The translations under genes were made by a program, and so were the position numbers. Shown here piece after piece: positions 1-10,868 of a stretch of 64,000 bases of DNA. The DNA lies in NCBI RefSeq assembly GCF_011386835.1, contig NC_088800.1:52233439-52297438 (forward strand). Reading direction: 5' to 3'. Under the pieces are notes generated by a model that saw only the letters and a program-made list of their open reading frames with translations, did no database searches and had not been told where the DNA came from. Position 1 is the first letter of the stretch; each line of letters starts with the position of its first letter. Source of the DNA: Chrysemys picta bellii (Eukaryota; Chordata; Testudines; Emydidae).

Positions 1-271
1 AGATAGATTTCAATGTTTGTAATGGCCCAACCATTCCCAGTCCTTATTTAAACCGGAGTTGATTGTGTCTAGTTTGCATATCAATTCTAGCTCAGCAGTT
101 TCTCGTTGGAGTCTGTTTTTGAAGTTTTTCTGTTGTAATATAGCCACCCGCAGGTCTGTCACTGAATGACCAGACAGGTTAAAGTGTTCTCCCACTGGTT
201 TTTGAGTATTTTGATTCCTGATGTCAGATTTGTGTCCATTAATTCTTTTGCGTAGAGACTGTCCGGTTTGG
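1..271 (-). mobile_element. Penelope-like element 3' fragment, left palindrome arm
   Basis: This arm is the reverse complement of 272-542, with one mismatch that I found (near base 53, a Gly/Ser difference in the frame). Read leftward from the centre, it encodes the end of a GIY-YIG-type endonuclease domain: a GQTG start, an LRKRINGH stretch, GEHFNLSGHS, and a terminal LNKDWEWLGHYKH followed by a stop. GIY-YIG domains form the C-terminus of Penelope-like reverse transcriptases. No reverse transcriptase part is present, so this is a 5'-truncated, dead copy. The arm runs to base 1 of the window, so its true length is unknown. Assignment to a Penelope-like element rather than another GIY-YIG element is inference. 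Confidence 0.7.
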
Positions 272-870
272 CCAAACCGGACAGTCTCTACGCAAAAGAA
301 TTAATGGACACAAATCTGACATCAGGAATCAAAATACTCAAAAACCAGTGGGAGAACACTTTAACCTGTCTGGTCATTCAGTGACAGACCTGCGGGTGGC
401 TATATTACAACAGAAAAACTTCAAAAACAGACTCCAACGAGAAACTGCTGAGCTAGAATTGATATGCAAACTAGACACAATCAACTCCAGTTTAAATAAG
501 GACTGGGAATGGTTGGGCCATTACAAACATTGAAATCTATCTCCCCTTGTAAGTATTCTCACACTTGTTATCTAACTGTCTGTCTGTGCTGGGCTAGCTT
601 GATTATCACTTCAAAAGTTTTTTTTCTCTTAATTAATTGGCCTCTCAGAGGTGGTAAGACAACTCCCACCTGTTTATGCTCTCTGTATGTGTGTATATAT
701 ATCTCCTCAATATATGTTCCATTCTATATGCATCCGAAGAAGTGGGCTATAGTCCACGAAAGCTTATGCTCTAATAAATTTGTTAGTCTCTAAGGTGCCA
801 CAAGTCCTCCTGTTCTTCTTTTTGCGGATACAGACTAACACGGCTGCTACTCTGAAACCTTCGGTTAGGT
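272..870 (+). mobile_element. Penelope-like element 3' fragment, right arm plus 3' tail
   Basis: The frame is open from the palindrome centre (about 270) to a stop at 534-536 and encodes the same GIY-YIG C-terminal region as the left arm. The GQTG, R-K-R and GHS motifs and the LNKDWEWLGHYKH end are visible. After the stop comes an AT-rich tail with AATAAA-like sequence near 773. It ends in a segment (about 720-865) that I recognise as a very common reptile interspersed repeat, with a short stem-loop at 742-757. The copy is truncated at the same point as the left arm, so the two copies meet head to head with no spacer. Confidence 0.7.
731..772 (+). ncRNA. Hammerhead ribozyme-like motif in Penelope-like tail
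   Basis: A CCGAAGA segment (734-740) is followed by a six-pair stem at 742-747/752-757 with a TATA loop. Then come GAAA (758-761), a short GC-TTAT-GC hairpin, and TC. The order matches the core of a hammerhead ribozyme (CUGANGA, stem II, GAAA, short stem III, UH cleavage site). Hammerhead motifs are known in Penelope-like terminal repeats. Three departures are visible: U4 reads C, there is an extra A before stem II, and I see no convincing stem I. It is therefore probably a decayed, inactive copy. Confidence 0.4.
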
Positions 871-874
871 TAAG

Positions 875-1169
875 ATTCTCAGCAAACATCCTGCAGAGCT
901 GCAAGAAGTCCCCCTGCAAAACTAGGGACAGCCAGATGTGCCCAGCATGGTGTTTCTATGCTTAATAGCATGACTATTAAAGCTCTCTCACTCGCACACC
1001 ACTTTCCACCATTCTTCATTCGTCTTAAAGAAACAAAGGGAGCACACAAATATGCACTTTTTCCAAGCTCCTTTGCAGGTTACCCGGAACCTTAATTTCC
1101 TCCTCAGTAAAACATGCCTAACGATGCTCAGCTACCTCCAAAGGAAGCTGTGATGAAGATGTATTAATG
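875..1169. other. No recognised feature
   Basis: Unique-looking sequence with no coding frame or repeat that I can support. Confidence 0.5.
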
Positions 1170-1235
1170 TTTGTGTAGTGCTTTAAGATCCTGAGATGGA
1201 AGGTGCCAAAGAAACACGAAGCACTGTAAAGCACA
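1170..1235 (+). repeat. MIR/CORE-SINE-like 3' tail fragment
   Basis: The segment GCTTTAAGATCCTGAGATGG followed by a GTGCC block resembles the conserved 3' tail of old amniote SINEs (AAGCGCTTTGAGATCC type). It is short and diverged. Confidence 0.4.
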
Positions 1236-3858
1236 GGCAGAGGTGCTTGCATGCTCTGTTACTCTAGCTAGCCCCTTCCCAGCTTTATAAAGGGGTGTTA
1301 TTGTCCCCTGGGGACTTTGTGCATTGACGAGGGGCAATGGTATTATAGGACAGAGAGGGCTATATGGGGGCATGGAGGGCATGTGTCCAAGGAAACATCT
1401 CAACACTGGGGTGATTAGCCAGAGATAACATGGGCCTGGTTCTTCTCTAACCTACACTAATGTAACATCATACACAGGGGAGCAGTTCCTGATTTACACC
1501 AGTGAGAACAGAAACTCAGACCTATAGATTTCGGTGTTAGGAGTCCATAGTCAATTCCAGACATGCAGGATCTTTCCCACTAGGGACAGCACCTCAGAGG
1601 CATCTTATTTGAGGGGGAAGAATTTCACAGCTTGTGCAGACAGTCGTGAGATGAGGTTAGGGGGCTCGATGGCCCACAGAGGGGAGAATCAGAGGAAAGC
1701 TGCTGGGATAATGAGACAGACACAGGGGTTTCTATTCTCTATGGAATCAGGACCAGCTGAGGTGCTCACCCACAGCCTCCATTCCCAGCGACAGTTCTCC
1801 AGTGCAGAGGGCGGGGAGGAGCTTTACTGGTGGCTGCCCACTTGGGATTTATGCTGCAATTTGTAGCACTGCTAAATAAAGTCAGCAAAGAAAAAGGAGG
1901 GAGGGGGGTGAATGGGTCAGCGGTGGCAGCAGGGTTCCAAAGCTCCCATCCCTCACATCTCCATTCAGTGAATCACAAGGCACTTCCAGCTGTTGGGCTC
2001 CAGCCTCCAGTGCCTGAAATGCTAAATACCTGGCTTCACTTCACACGGAAACGCATGCAGGGTACCTCGAACAGGAAGCCTCCCTGCCTCTACACCATTC
2101 CAGGGGTCAGACTCACTGAGAGTGTACAGGCACAGGGAATGCAAGCAACTGCCCAGGGGCTCACAGAGGCCCATGCCCAGATTTGTACAATGTTTACCAG
2201 GCTCCTTGAATCAGGCAAGGGACAACTCTGCCAACATCTCTCCATCACCCATCGGCACGCTTCTCTGCAATCCCTAGGAGGAGCGTGGCAAAGGGCTCTA
2301 CAAACTAACTGACATGTGGACTCAGGCCCTGATTCAGAAAGGTAGCAGAGCACATGGACAGCCCCACAGAAGCCAGACAAAGTTAAACACATATTTAGAC
2401 CTTAATTCAGCAAGGTACTTAAGGGCACAATCCTGCAAGGTGCCAAGTAACTCACAGGGAGTGTCTCCTGGGTAGAAGTCAACCACTGTCGAGGGCATTC
2501 GGCAGATCCCATGGAACATTCACTGCATGCTGCAGAATTAAACTCGGTCATGTTCCCACTGAAATAGCAAAATTTCCATTGGACTTCAATGGTAGCTGCA
2601 TCCCTTTGTCATCAGTGAAATGCAGCCTGCTCTGGGGCAGCCTGTCTGACAGCACCAAACAAAATTCAGGGAGAGAGTAATTACTCCTACTAGAACGTAA
2701 TCCGCTCACTGGGGCTCAACATCCCAGCTCCCACAAGTGCTGCGTGATCTTTAAGGACCACGAGCGGTCAGGACCACAGTTTCACATCTCGTCAGACCCA
2801 GCCCCACTACCATTCTGGTAGATGTGGCTCGGGACCAACTCCAAGGGCACCTGTGAGCTTATAAGTACTATTTCCTGACGCACCTCCTTGAAGTGTGCCA
2901 CCCAACTACTGACCAGGCCCAATTCCGTTTAGCTTGGGCGGTCAGATGGGATCACAGCAGTGGATAGGATCTGCAGACAGCAGCTCACTAGGTCTGGATC
3001 AGTTCATACACACAGCTGCTCCATAAAGGTCATTTAATTCTTATATCTGTGACACTCCTGCCCACTGGATATTGTTCATCTCTTTGGCTACCTCTTATAT
3101 TGATGACAGCCTCTGAGAAGCTCAAAGGATAAACGCTTCTATCCATATTGGTCTCATCCATTGCTAATCAGCCAACATTCCTTCCCCTCTCCTCCTTGTG
3201 CGTCTCCTGGAGGTGTTTAAACAGATCCCAGGTTGTGGTGCTTCCTCTCTTCCCTGTGCCGATGACAGCAGCTATGGGGCCAGCATGCTAACTGATCCTA
3301 ATGGGCCAGTGCAAGGATATGAAATATTGCTTTGGGCTAGAGGTGCTGACTAGCGAGTTGCAAAGCCAAGACGGAAATTCACCTCAGCTATATCTGCTCC
3401 AGAGAGCACCCTGCACAGTAAAGAGGGGGCACTAGTCTATGTGATCCCAGGGCCTGCGAGACAGAGACCTTCTGGACTTCCTGCTTCACTAAAGAGGACA
3501 GTAGAATGCACCATAAAATGCCAGGATTCTTGCTGCTGTCCCTGGTATTTGTGATGTCACAGGATGCTCCATTATGGGATACCATCAGTGAGCCAGGAAA
3601 CACCAAGAGGATGTCATGGGGTGGAAGTGTACCTTATAGTATGGGGAAACCTGACTTCCTTGGTGCCGGCCCATTCAGGGGAACATTCTGCACAGAAATC
3701 CAGGCTGTTCAGCTTTGCTGTGTGATTCATCTATAAAACTGTCGCTCTTTTGGCTTCTCAGGCACAGCAAGGTGAATTAAAAGGATTACACTGAACCAGA
3801 AAGGACAGCAGGGACAGACTAAATGGCGTTGTTGACAGCAGCTGGACTGTACATGTAT
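1236..3858. other. Unannotated interval
   Basis: There is no supportable gene. Two short, degenerate stretches (about 1430-1520 and 2390-2640) have phrases typical of old palindromic amniote repeats, such as a TTGGACTTCAATGG block at 2580. The open frames here lack coding signs. Confidence 0.5.
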
Positions 3859-4040
3859 TCATAGAATCATAGAATATCAGGGTTGGAAGGGACCTCAGGA
3901 GGTCATCTAGTCCAACCCCCTGCTCAAAGCAGGCCCAATTCCCAACTAAATCATCCCAGCCAGGGCTTTGTCAAGCCTGACCTTAAAAACCTCTAAGGAA
4001 GGAGATTCCACCACCTCCCTAGGTAACTCATTCCAGTGCT
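3859..4040 (-). mobile_element. CR1 LINE 3' end
   Basis: On the minus strand the copy ends in the diagnostic ATTCTATGATTCTATGA direct-repeat tail of CR1 elements (3859-3876 on the plus strand). It is preceded by the usual CR1 3' sequence, including the block GGTCATCTAGTCCAACCCCC read on the plus strand. The end of ORF2 is recognisable as a degenerate [14 protein letters not shown] peptide. The copy is heavily 5' truncated, as most CR1 copies are. Confidence 0.9.
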
Positions 4041-6485
4041 GTAACCCATTCCAGTGCTACCCTCCTACCCTCCAGTTCTCCTTCTGGGACATCAGCACCG
4101 GATGCCCACAGCAAAGATGGCCACCTTGGCCTCCCAAGGTATCTTCCCAGAAGGAGAAAACCTTCACTTGCCCCAGCCACACCTCCGAAATACTCTCTCC
4201 TGTGACATTTCAGTAAGACAGTAATTACCAATGAAACACCTATGAATTATACTGTACCCTGGAAGACTTTGGACTCAGACTTTATTTAGCCCAACATACT
4301 GTTTACTACCTCCTTCAGAGTATGACTGCTCAAGTTAGCGGCTAAATAGCTAGAATCCAGAGGTTGGTCACTGTCCAATCATAACCAATTAACCCCTTAA
4401 TTGCCAAGTGCCATAGAAACAGCACACCAGGAACAACCTGATTCCCAGGCAATCCCACTGCACTACATCCCTCACTATACAATGCCTGCTCCCCCCCACC
4501 TGCAGCGTCCCTCCCGCTCTCCCCACTGACTGGTAGCCACAGGCAGCTGTGTGGTGTACTGACCAGCCTGCCATCACTCTGGGCTCCCCAGATCACTGCA
4601 TTTTCCACTCTTCACTCCACCCCCCACAGCTCCAGCTCTCCTCCAACCCTACAGTCCTCCTTCCCATCCCATCCCCCACGCACACAGCTGCTAAATAAAT
4701 CCAGGCACATCATCATTCTTGGATTTTTTTTTTAAAGTTCCATGATTAAGGGGTTAAGGCAGGTCAAATTCTGCAGCCTGTTTAAACGCACATGTCCTGC
4801 CCCTCCTGCCAAGGACTCCCCCCCCCCCCCCCCACGAGTAATCTTGGCACAAGCTGGCATGTGCACACTCCGAGGGGAAGGAGGGAAGGCTAAGCAGCAC
4901 CGCTGCCAGCCCATGGGTCACAGATGAAGGAGAGAGAGAGAGTCAGCATTCTGCCCGCAAGAGACTTAACACTACACATGACAGATGGGGCTTGTCGGCC
5001 GCTGTGACCGCTTAGCCACCTTACTATGGACAGTGCATTCGCAGACAGCCTATTAAACACACAGAGCAAGCTGAGACACTCCCCTCCTCCCCTACGGCTG
5101 GCTCCAGAGCCCATGCTAGCACTCCAAAGGAGTGAAGCATCTACATGACTGCTGTGAACCAGAGCATCGTGACCCAATTTTATTTGCTCATTAGGAGATT
5201 CTGTACTGTCCACGTGCTCTGCGTCATGCCTAATTCACCCATCGCCATGGCACCTGGGGGCCGGGGAAGCTGCTGTCAATACGTTGGCGGTGCTGATGAT
5301 CAGGCTCTCACGCCAGAGGATGGATGGAATCCCAAGGTTCGTGCTAATTATTTTTTTTAAACACCCCCAGAAGCATTATGTGCTTCTAAATCCAGCCCTC
5401 TCTGCAGAGACACACTAAAGCCACCAGGCAACGCAGCTGTAAAAGACTTTTCGCTCAGCTTCCTAGCATGTAACGACAACCCACTTGCTGCAACAAGTAG
5501 CTACGGTCTGATGAGACCTCCTACCCCAGCCAAGGCTGCGTGTAGAGTAGGTGATCCTCAGCACAGGGACCAGAACAAGCACAGAATTGCCTGTGCACAT
5601 AACCTCGGTCCCCTAAATGCAGTCTGAATGGAGATGCCGCCTCCTCTGACTCAGGGGAAAGAAGCTGCTGCTTTCCTGCCAGCCTGCTTTTGGCCTGCAT
5701 GGCTATCTGGAGGCATTCTCATCGTGCCAAGGGGCAGTTGGAAAGAAACTGCTTGCATCACAACTCAGCGGACCAATGCATCGCTCACACCAGGCTCTAA
5801 GGGGGACCACAATAGCCATTCGGGGAGATTTTCGAAGACACAAACTCTCACTGACCGTCAATGGGAGTGAGACACCAAAGCGATACTGGTGTACCCACTG
5901 TCTTTAATACAAAGGCGTAGTCCTGTGGAAACTACAGGGCCCAGCAAGCACTGCCACTCTGAGCACTGCATGCTGGGAGCTGTAGTCTCCCGGGTCTGAC
6001 TCACTGCATTGAAGATGAGGGGGGCTGCAATCTGATCCATTGTACACAAGACAGAGGCAGCCCTCGGGCTTCCAGCAGGTTGTCAGGCTGACCCTCCACA
6101 GGGCAAACTTTGCCTGGTTCTGGTACCTATCCCACAGCTGTACCTTTCTGTGAAGCTCTGTCAGTATGTGTGGGCGTGGGAAGGGAAGTAAATGGCTGGG
6201 AAAGGAGGCGCATAGGGTACACCCTGAAACACCCTGAACTGCCCAGCAAAGGCACAGACCCCAAAGGCCTACACACTGCATGTGAATGTGAATGGGGCTG
6301 CAGGCAGTTTGCTGCTGGATTTAATAACCTGCTGTACCAGAGAAGAGCTTCCATCTAGTACAGGCCATCTGTACACAGTCTCTTTTCCCCGCCACCTTCA
6401 GCTGGTTTCTTCATAACTCGTCATTGCCTACTTCAGTTCCACTCCCAGGGATGCAGAGAGAGACCATTTCTGGCATGAATGATGG
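4041..6485. other. Unannotated interval with simple repeats
   Basis: It holds a poly-C run at 4818-4833 and a short GA run near 4928-4940. A palindrome at 5930-5990 carries two inverted copies of an ACTACA...CCCAGCA..GC motif. No coding exon could be supported. Confidence 0.5.
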
Positions 6486-7676
6486 TGTGACGGGTTGGAT
6501 CACAGAAACCCCCTTGGGAGCTGCCACCTGATGTGCAAAGACTACCCCTGCTTCTGCTTTCCCTGCCAGCTCAGGACTCCAGCACCCTGTCTTGCTGAGC
6601 CAGACACTCCTGTTTGGCTCCAGACACAGATCCAGGGTCTGAATCACTTGTCCCAAAGCTGCAAGTTTACCTGAAAACAGCTCACAGTAGAGTGCTTGTC
6701 TTTAGCACTCAGATGCCCAACTCCCAGTGGGGTCTAAACCCAGATAAATCCGTTTTACCCTGCATAAAGCTTATGCAGGGCAAACTCATAAATTGTTCGC
6801 CCTCTATAACACTGATAGAGAGATATGCACAGTTGTTTGCTCCCTCAGGTATTAATACATACTCCGAGTAAATTACTAAATAAAAAGTGATTTTATTAAA
6901 TACAGACAGTAAGATTTAAGTGGTTCAAAGTAGTAACAGACAGAACAAAGTAAATCACCAAGCAAAATAAAATAAAATGCGCAAATCTATGCCTAATCAA
7001 ACTGAATACAGATAATCTCACCCTCAGAGATGTTTCAGTAAGTTTTTCTCAGACTGGACACCTTCCAGGCCTGGGCACAATTCTTTCCCCTGGTACAGCT
7101 CTTGTTGCAGCTCAGGTGGTAGCTAGGGGATTCTTCATGATGGCTTCTCCCCTTCTCTGTTCTCTTCCCCCCCTTTATATATCTTTTGCATAAGGCGGGA
7201 ACTCTTTGTCTCTCTGGGTTTCCACCCCCCCTCACTGGAAAAGCACCAGGTTAAAGATGGATTCCAGTTCAGGTGACATGATCACATGTCACTGCAAGAC
7301 TTCATTACTCACTTGCCAGCACACACATATACAGGAAGACTCACAGGTAAATACAGCCATCTGCAGACAATGGGAGTCATCAAGATTCCAAACCATCATT
7401 AATGGTCCACACTTTACACAATTACAATAGGCCCTCAGAGTTACATTTTATATTTCTAGTTTTAGATACAAGAGTGGTACATTTATACAAATCAGATGAT
7501 CACACTCAGTAGATTATAAGATTTGTAATGATACCTTACAAGAGACCTTTTGCATGAGGCATATCCCAGTTACTTACATTCACTTATTACCGTATTTTCT
7601 CTAAAACTATCTCAGTTACATTATATTGACTTATTATCAAGTTTTTATAAAACCATATAGACTGCACAACGTCACA
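6486..7676 (-). mobile_element. Solo LTR, family A (1191 bp)
   Basis: It starts TGTGACGGG and ends ACGTCACA, the TG...CA form of a retroviral-type LTR. It is flanked by an exact 5-bp duplication, gatgg, at 6481-6485 and 7677-7681. The polyadenylation-type sequence TTAATAAAATCAC, read on the minus strand, lies near 6885. There is no gag, pol or env sequence, so this is the product of recombination between two LTRs. Copies of the same family lie at 29675-30804 and 50458-52683. Confidence 0.85.
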
Positions 7677-7681
7677 GATGG

Positions 7682-8460
7682 GATGTTCTGTTAGCTATTC
7701 CTTGCCAGCTGCATTATTTGTACTCTGCTAGTACTATGCCTGGAGGCCTGGTGAGGCTTGCAGTGGGTCACTGGGCAGCTGTAGTCCTGGGGGAAGGTGC
7801 CCTAGCAGTTATTGGGAAGGCTACGCACTAGAGGGAAGACAGCTGGAACAATGCAGCAGCAAGGCCTCACTCAGAGCAGAGCACAGATGCACAATGTAAT
7901 CTACAGCCCAGGGACTTTTACATTCCAACAGCACTGACACCTCCTTCTCCCAGTCCTGATTAATTCTCTTGTCGTACTCCCAACCCCAGAACAGTCGTCC
8001 TCCCCATCACATTGGCCACCTCACCGTGGATTCAGATAGATCACTTGCAATGGACATGGCTTCCAGAAGTCTGTTTCCCCCAGGTACAGCAAATAAGCTT
8101 CCATTTGAGACAAGATGAATGCAGCTCTGACAGAGCCCTTCTATCCCACTCCATGAGCTGCCCAGGGATTTGGGGGCGGGGAAAAATCACTACCTTTTAA
8201 CTGTTCTTCTGTTGGCTTCTGAACCATCTTGTTAACCAAGACCTGACTTTCCATTCTGTAGGAGCGTAGGTGGTGTCAGAGCAGATCACACTCAAATCCA
8301 GCATCCTGCCTCCTGCAGCAGCCCATATCTGATGCTTCAAAGCAAAGCAAAAACAACAACCAAACAATCCAAGAAGCTTCCTGCCTGACCTCTGCTGTGA
8401 TCAGTTGTCACCTCAAAGCCCCTTACCCTTGGCTGCTGGCACACAATGCAGTGGGAGTTC
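7682..8460. other. Unannotated interval
   Basis: This lies between two solo LTRs. I see no gene or clear repeat. Confidence 0.5.
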
Positions 8461-8465
8461 AGGGG

Positions 8466-9242
8466 TGTCGTGGAAAAAATCACCCACGCATTGATTTTAG
8501 TTCACAGACTCAAGCCTGAGGCCAGTTTATTGCAAAACATACCAACGCGTTGGGGTAGCAGTCCGAAAACTACCACACCTAGCACAGCACGCAGGCTGCT
8601 TTATTTGCTCAAACCGCAAGCATAGTACAAATAATACGTCATTTATTCGTCATTTATGCGAACATAAGAGTTGGGATCTGTCCCTTTTTCCCAGTAGTTC
8701 CCTCATTATTTACGAGAATTGGGTGCCTGTTGGGTGGGGGGTTTCCAACATGGGTGGTACTTGGCACCAGTTAGAGTGTTGTTTTCGTCAGGGTACATAT
8801 TGTTTTTTTCCAGGGTTCTCTGGTTAAGGGCATGGGACGCCCAAAGATGATATATGATTGGCAGATAGCTGGAACTAAAGGGGAAGCTGGCTTTTACTAG
8901 AGGCAATTTCTTCATATAAGCCGTTATCTTTCATAAACAAGCAGTTATGTTCTTACAGATAGGTAGTTATGTTTCACAACAAGAGGCTATCATGTTTTTC
9001 ATAAACAAGCAGTTATTATGTTGCTAAGCCTTTCGCATTGCTCCCTTCCCCCCCCCCCCCTTCCCCCCTCTGGTTATAGCCTTGACAGGGGCTTGTATAG
9101 CTTAGTTTTGTTCAGGTCCTGGCCTGTACTGTTTTATGTAGAGGCCCGTCTGTATAGTCAGCTTCTGTCAGAGGGCCTGAATTGGGCCTTCAGTGTTACT
9201 TTGGCTGTCTTAAAGAGGGCCACCTAGTTCTTTTTCCCCACA
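8466..9242 (-). mobile_element. Solo LTR, family B (777 bp)
   Basis: A TG...CA unit with a TTTATTGC (reverse AATAAA) signal near its left end, so it is oriented on the minus strand. Flanking bases agggg (8461-8465) and agggt (9243-9247) fit a 5-bp duplication with one change. Internal duplicated phrases of the type CATAAACAAGCAGTTAT occur near 8932 and 9001. It contains a poly-C run at 9048-9060. No internal retroviral sequence is present. Confidence 0.65.
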
Positions 9243-9358
9243 AGGGTTAACACAGCCAGTTTCTCAGAGGGGCAGACATTCCCCAGCACTCCGCAGGCGG
9301 AATATTGGCTCTCTCATTTCCCCAGCCCTTAGCATTACCCCTGGGGAATCTTCCTACC

Positions 9359-9734
9359 CAGGGCTGGCTCTACTGTTTTTGCCGCCACAAGCAGCGCGCT
9401 GAATTGCCGGCGTGGATGGCGGGGGCAGTCCGTGTGCTGTTAGGGCAGCACGCGCTTTTCCGCGGCAGCAGCAATTCGGCGCCAGCTTCTGTCTTCAGCC
9501 GGAAGACAGAAGCTGCCAAATTGCCGCCGTGGGCAGCTGAACATAAAAGCTGCCGCCAAATTGCCACCGCCACGGAAACGCGAGTGCCGCCCTAACGGCA
9601 CACGGACTGCCCCCGCTGTCCGCGGCGGCAATTCAGCGCGCTGCTTGGGGCGGCAAAAACACATGGAATGCCGCCCCTTGCAGATTGCCACCCCAAGCAC
9701 CTGCTTGGAATGCTGGTGCCTGGAGCCAGGCCTG
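9359..9734. mobile_element. hAT-like MITE, CAGGGC family (376 bp)
   Basis: The ends are CAGGGCTGGCTCTA and TGGAGCCAGGCCTG, an imperfect terminal inverted repeat. The flanks are an exact 8-bp duplication, ttcctacc (9351-9358 and 9735-9742), the hAT hallmark. The interior is GC-rich and itself partly palindromic, with repeated GCGGCAATT/AATTGCCGCC motifs, and encodes nothing. The long open frames in it on both strands are by-products of that palindrome. Confidence 0.9.
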
Positions 9735-9742
9735 TTCCTACC

Positions 9743-10390
9743 TTTGCCTTCCTTGAAGTGGCTGAGCCGTGCCTGGGAGCTCAGCAGGTTCCCCCTTCCT
9801 GCTGCCAGCATATTAATTCCATAGTTACTTCTGGGAGGCAGCTGTGCACAATGCCTCTCGGCAGCCTTAGAGCTCCTTCGGGATGATCTGCCCTGAAATG
9901 CTGGCCCACACTTCCGCCCCAAACCTGTTTCCTTTCAGGCAGCAGAGGAGTTTGCAGTGAAGCTGATAGAGCTGTTCAGGGGAGACTCAACAGAGCATTC
10001 TTTTTACAGTGCTTGCTCTGCCCCCTCCTGCCAATCCCCTCTCCCTTCCCGGCCCCCAAACCCCCAAGGACTTTTGTCCAGGCATCAATGAGGAGAAATG
10101 CATCCAGAATGCTCCAAACCCATCTCCAGACCCCTCCCCTAGGGGGTACAGCAAGCAGTTCCAGTGGCATGGGGGACCCACCAGCTACACACACACACAC
10201 ACACTTACACTTGCTTCCTTGGCAACCAGCCCACAGCTCTGGGATCATGAGGACAGGACCCTGGACCTGAGTGTATTTAAAGCAAAACCATCAAGACCCT
10301 TGCATACTGGGAGACAGCCACAGATCTGCGTGCACATGCACCTTGGGAGTATCAGAATGCTCAGATATCACAGCGATGGGTGCAGCAAGA
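9743..10390. other. Unannotated interval with CA repeat
   Basis: It contains a (CA)n run at about 10187-10204. Nothing else can be recognised. Confidence 0.5.
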
Positions 10391-10398
10391 ACCTAGAG

Positions 10399-10860
10399 CA
10401 GGGGTTGGCAACCTATGGCACGCGTGCCAAAGACGGCATGCGAGCCGATTTTTAATGGCACACTGCTGCCTGCCGGGGTCCCGCTCAGCCCGCTGCCGGC
10501 CTGGGGTTCTGGCTGCCGGCCCAGGGTTCTGGCTGCCGGGCCCTTGCCAGCCGGGGTCCCAGCCGCTGGCCCCGCTCAGCCCGCTGCCGGTCTACGTGAA
10601 CGGAACCCCAGGCTGGCAGCGAGCTGAGCGGGCCAGCGGCGTAAGATCAGCATTTTAATTTAATTTTAAATGAAGCTTCTTAAACATTTTGAAAACCTTG
10701 TGTACTTTACATACAACAGTAGTTTAGTTATATTATATATAGACTTATAGAGAGAAACCTTCTAAAAACCGTTAAAATGTATTACTGGCACGCAAAACCT
10801 TAAATTAAAGTGAATAAATGCAGACTTGGCACACCACTTCTGAAAGGTTGCCGACCCTTG
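10399..10860. mobile_element. hAT-like MITE (462 bp), CAGGGGTTGGCAACCT ends
   Basis: The left end is CAGGGGTTGGCAACCT and the right end AGGTTGCCGACCCTTG. The flanks are 8-bp duplications acctagag (10391-10398) and acctagaa (10861-10868), with one mismatch. The interior has a proline-rich GC segment with CCGGGG repeats (about 10460-10600) and an AT-rich right half. It has no transposase. Confidence 0.9.
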
Positions 10861-10868
10861 ACCTAGAA

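Noticed and set aside
1767..1871. Possible minus-strand exon with acceptor TTTATTTAG and donor TGTGG|GTGAGC, open in phase 2
   Set aside because: The frame is only about 33 codons, which is often open by chance, and no other exon links it to the candidate at 18249-18549. Left as unproven.
6486..7676. Complete endogenous retrovirus
   Set aside because: Only solo LTRs are present (here and at 8466, 29675, 50458 and probably 60826). No gag, pol or env remnant was found between or beside them.
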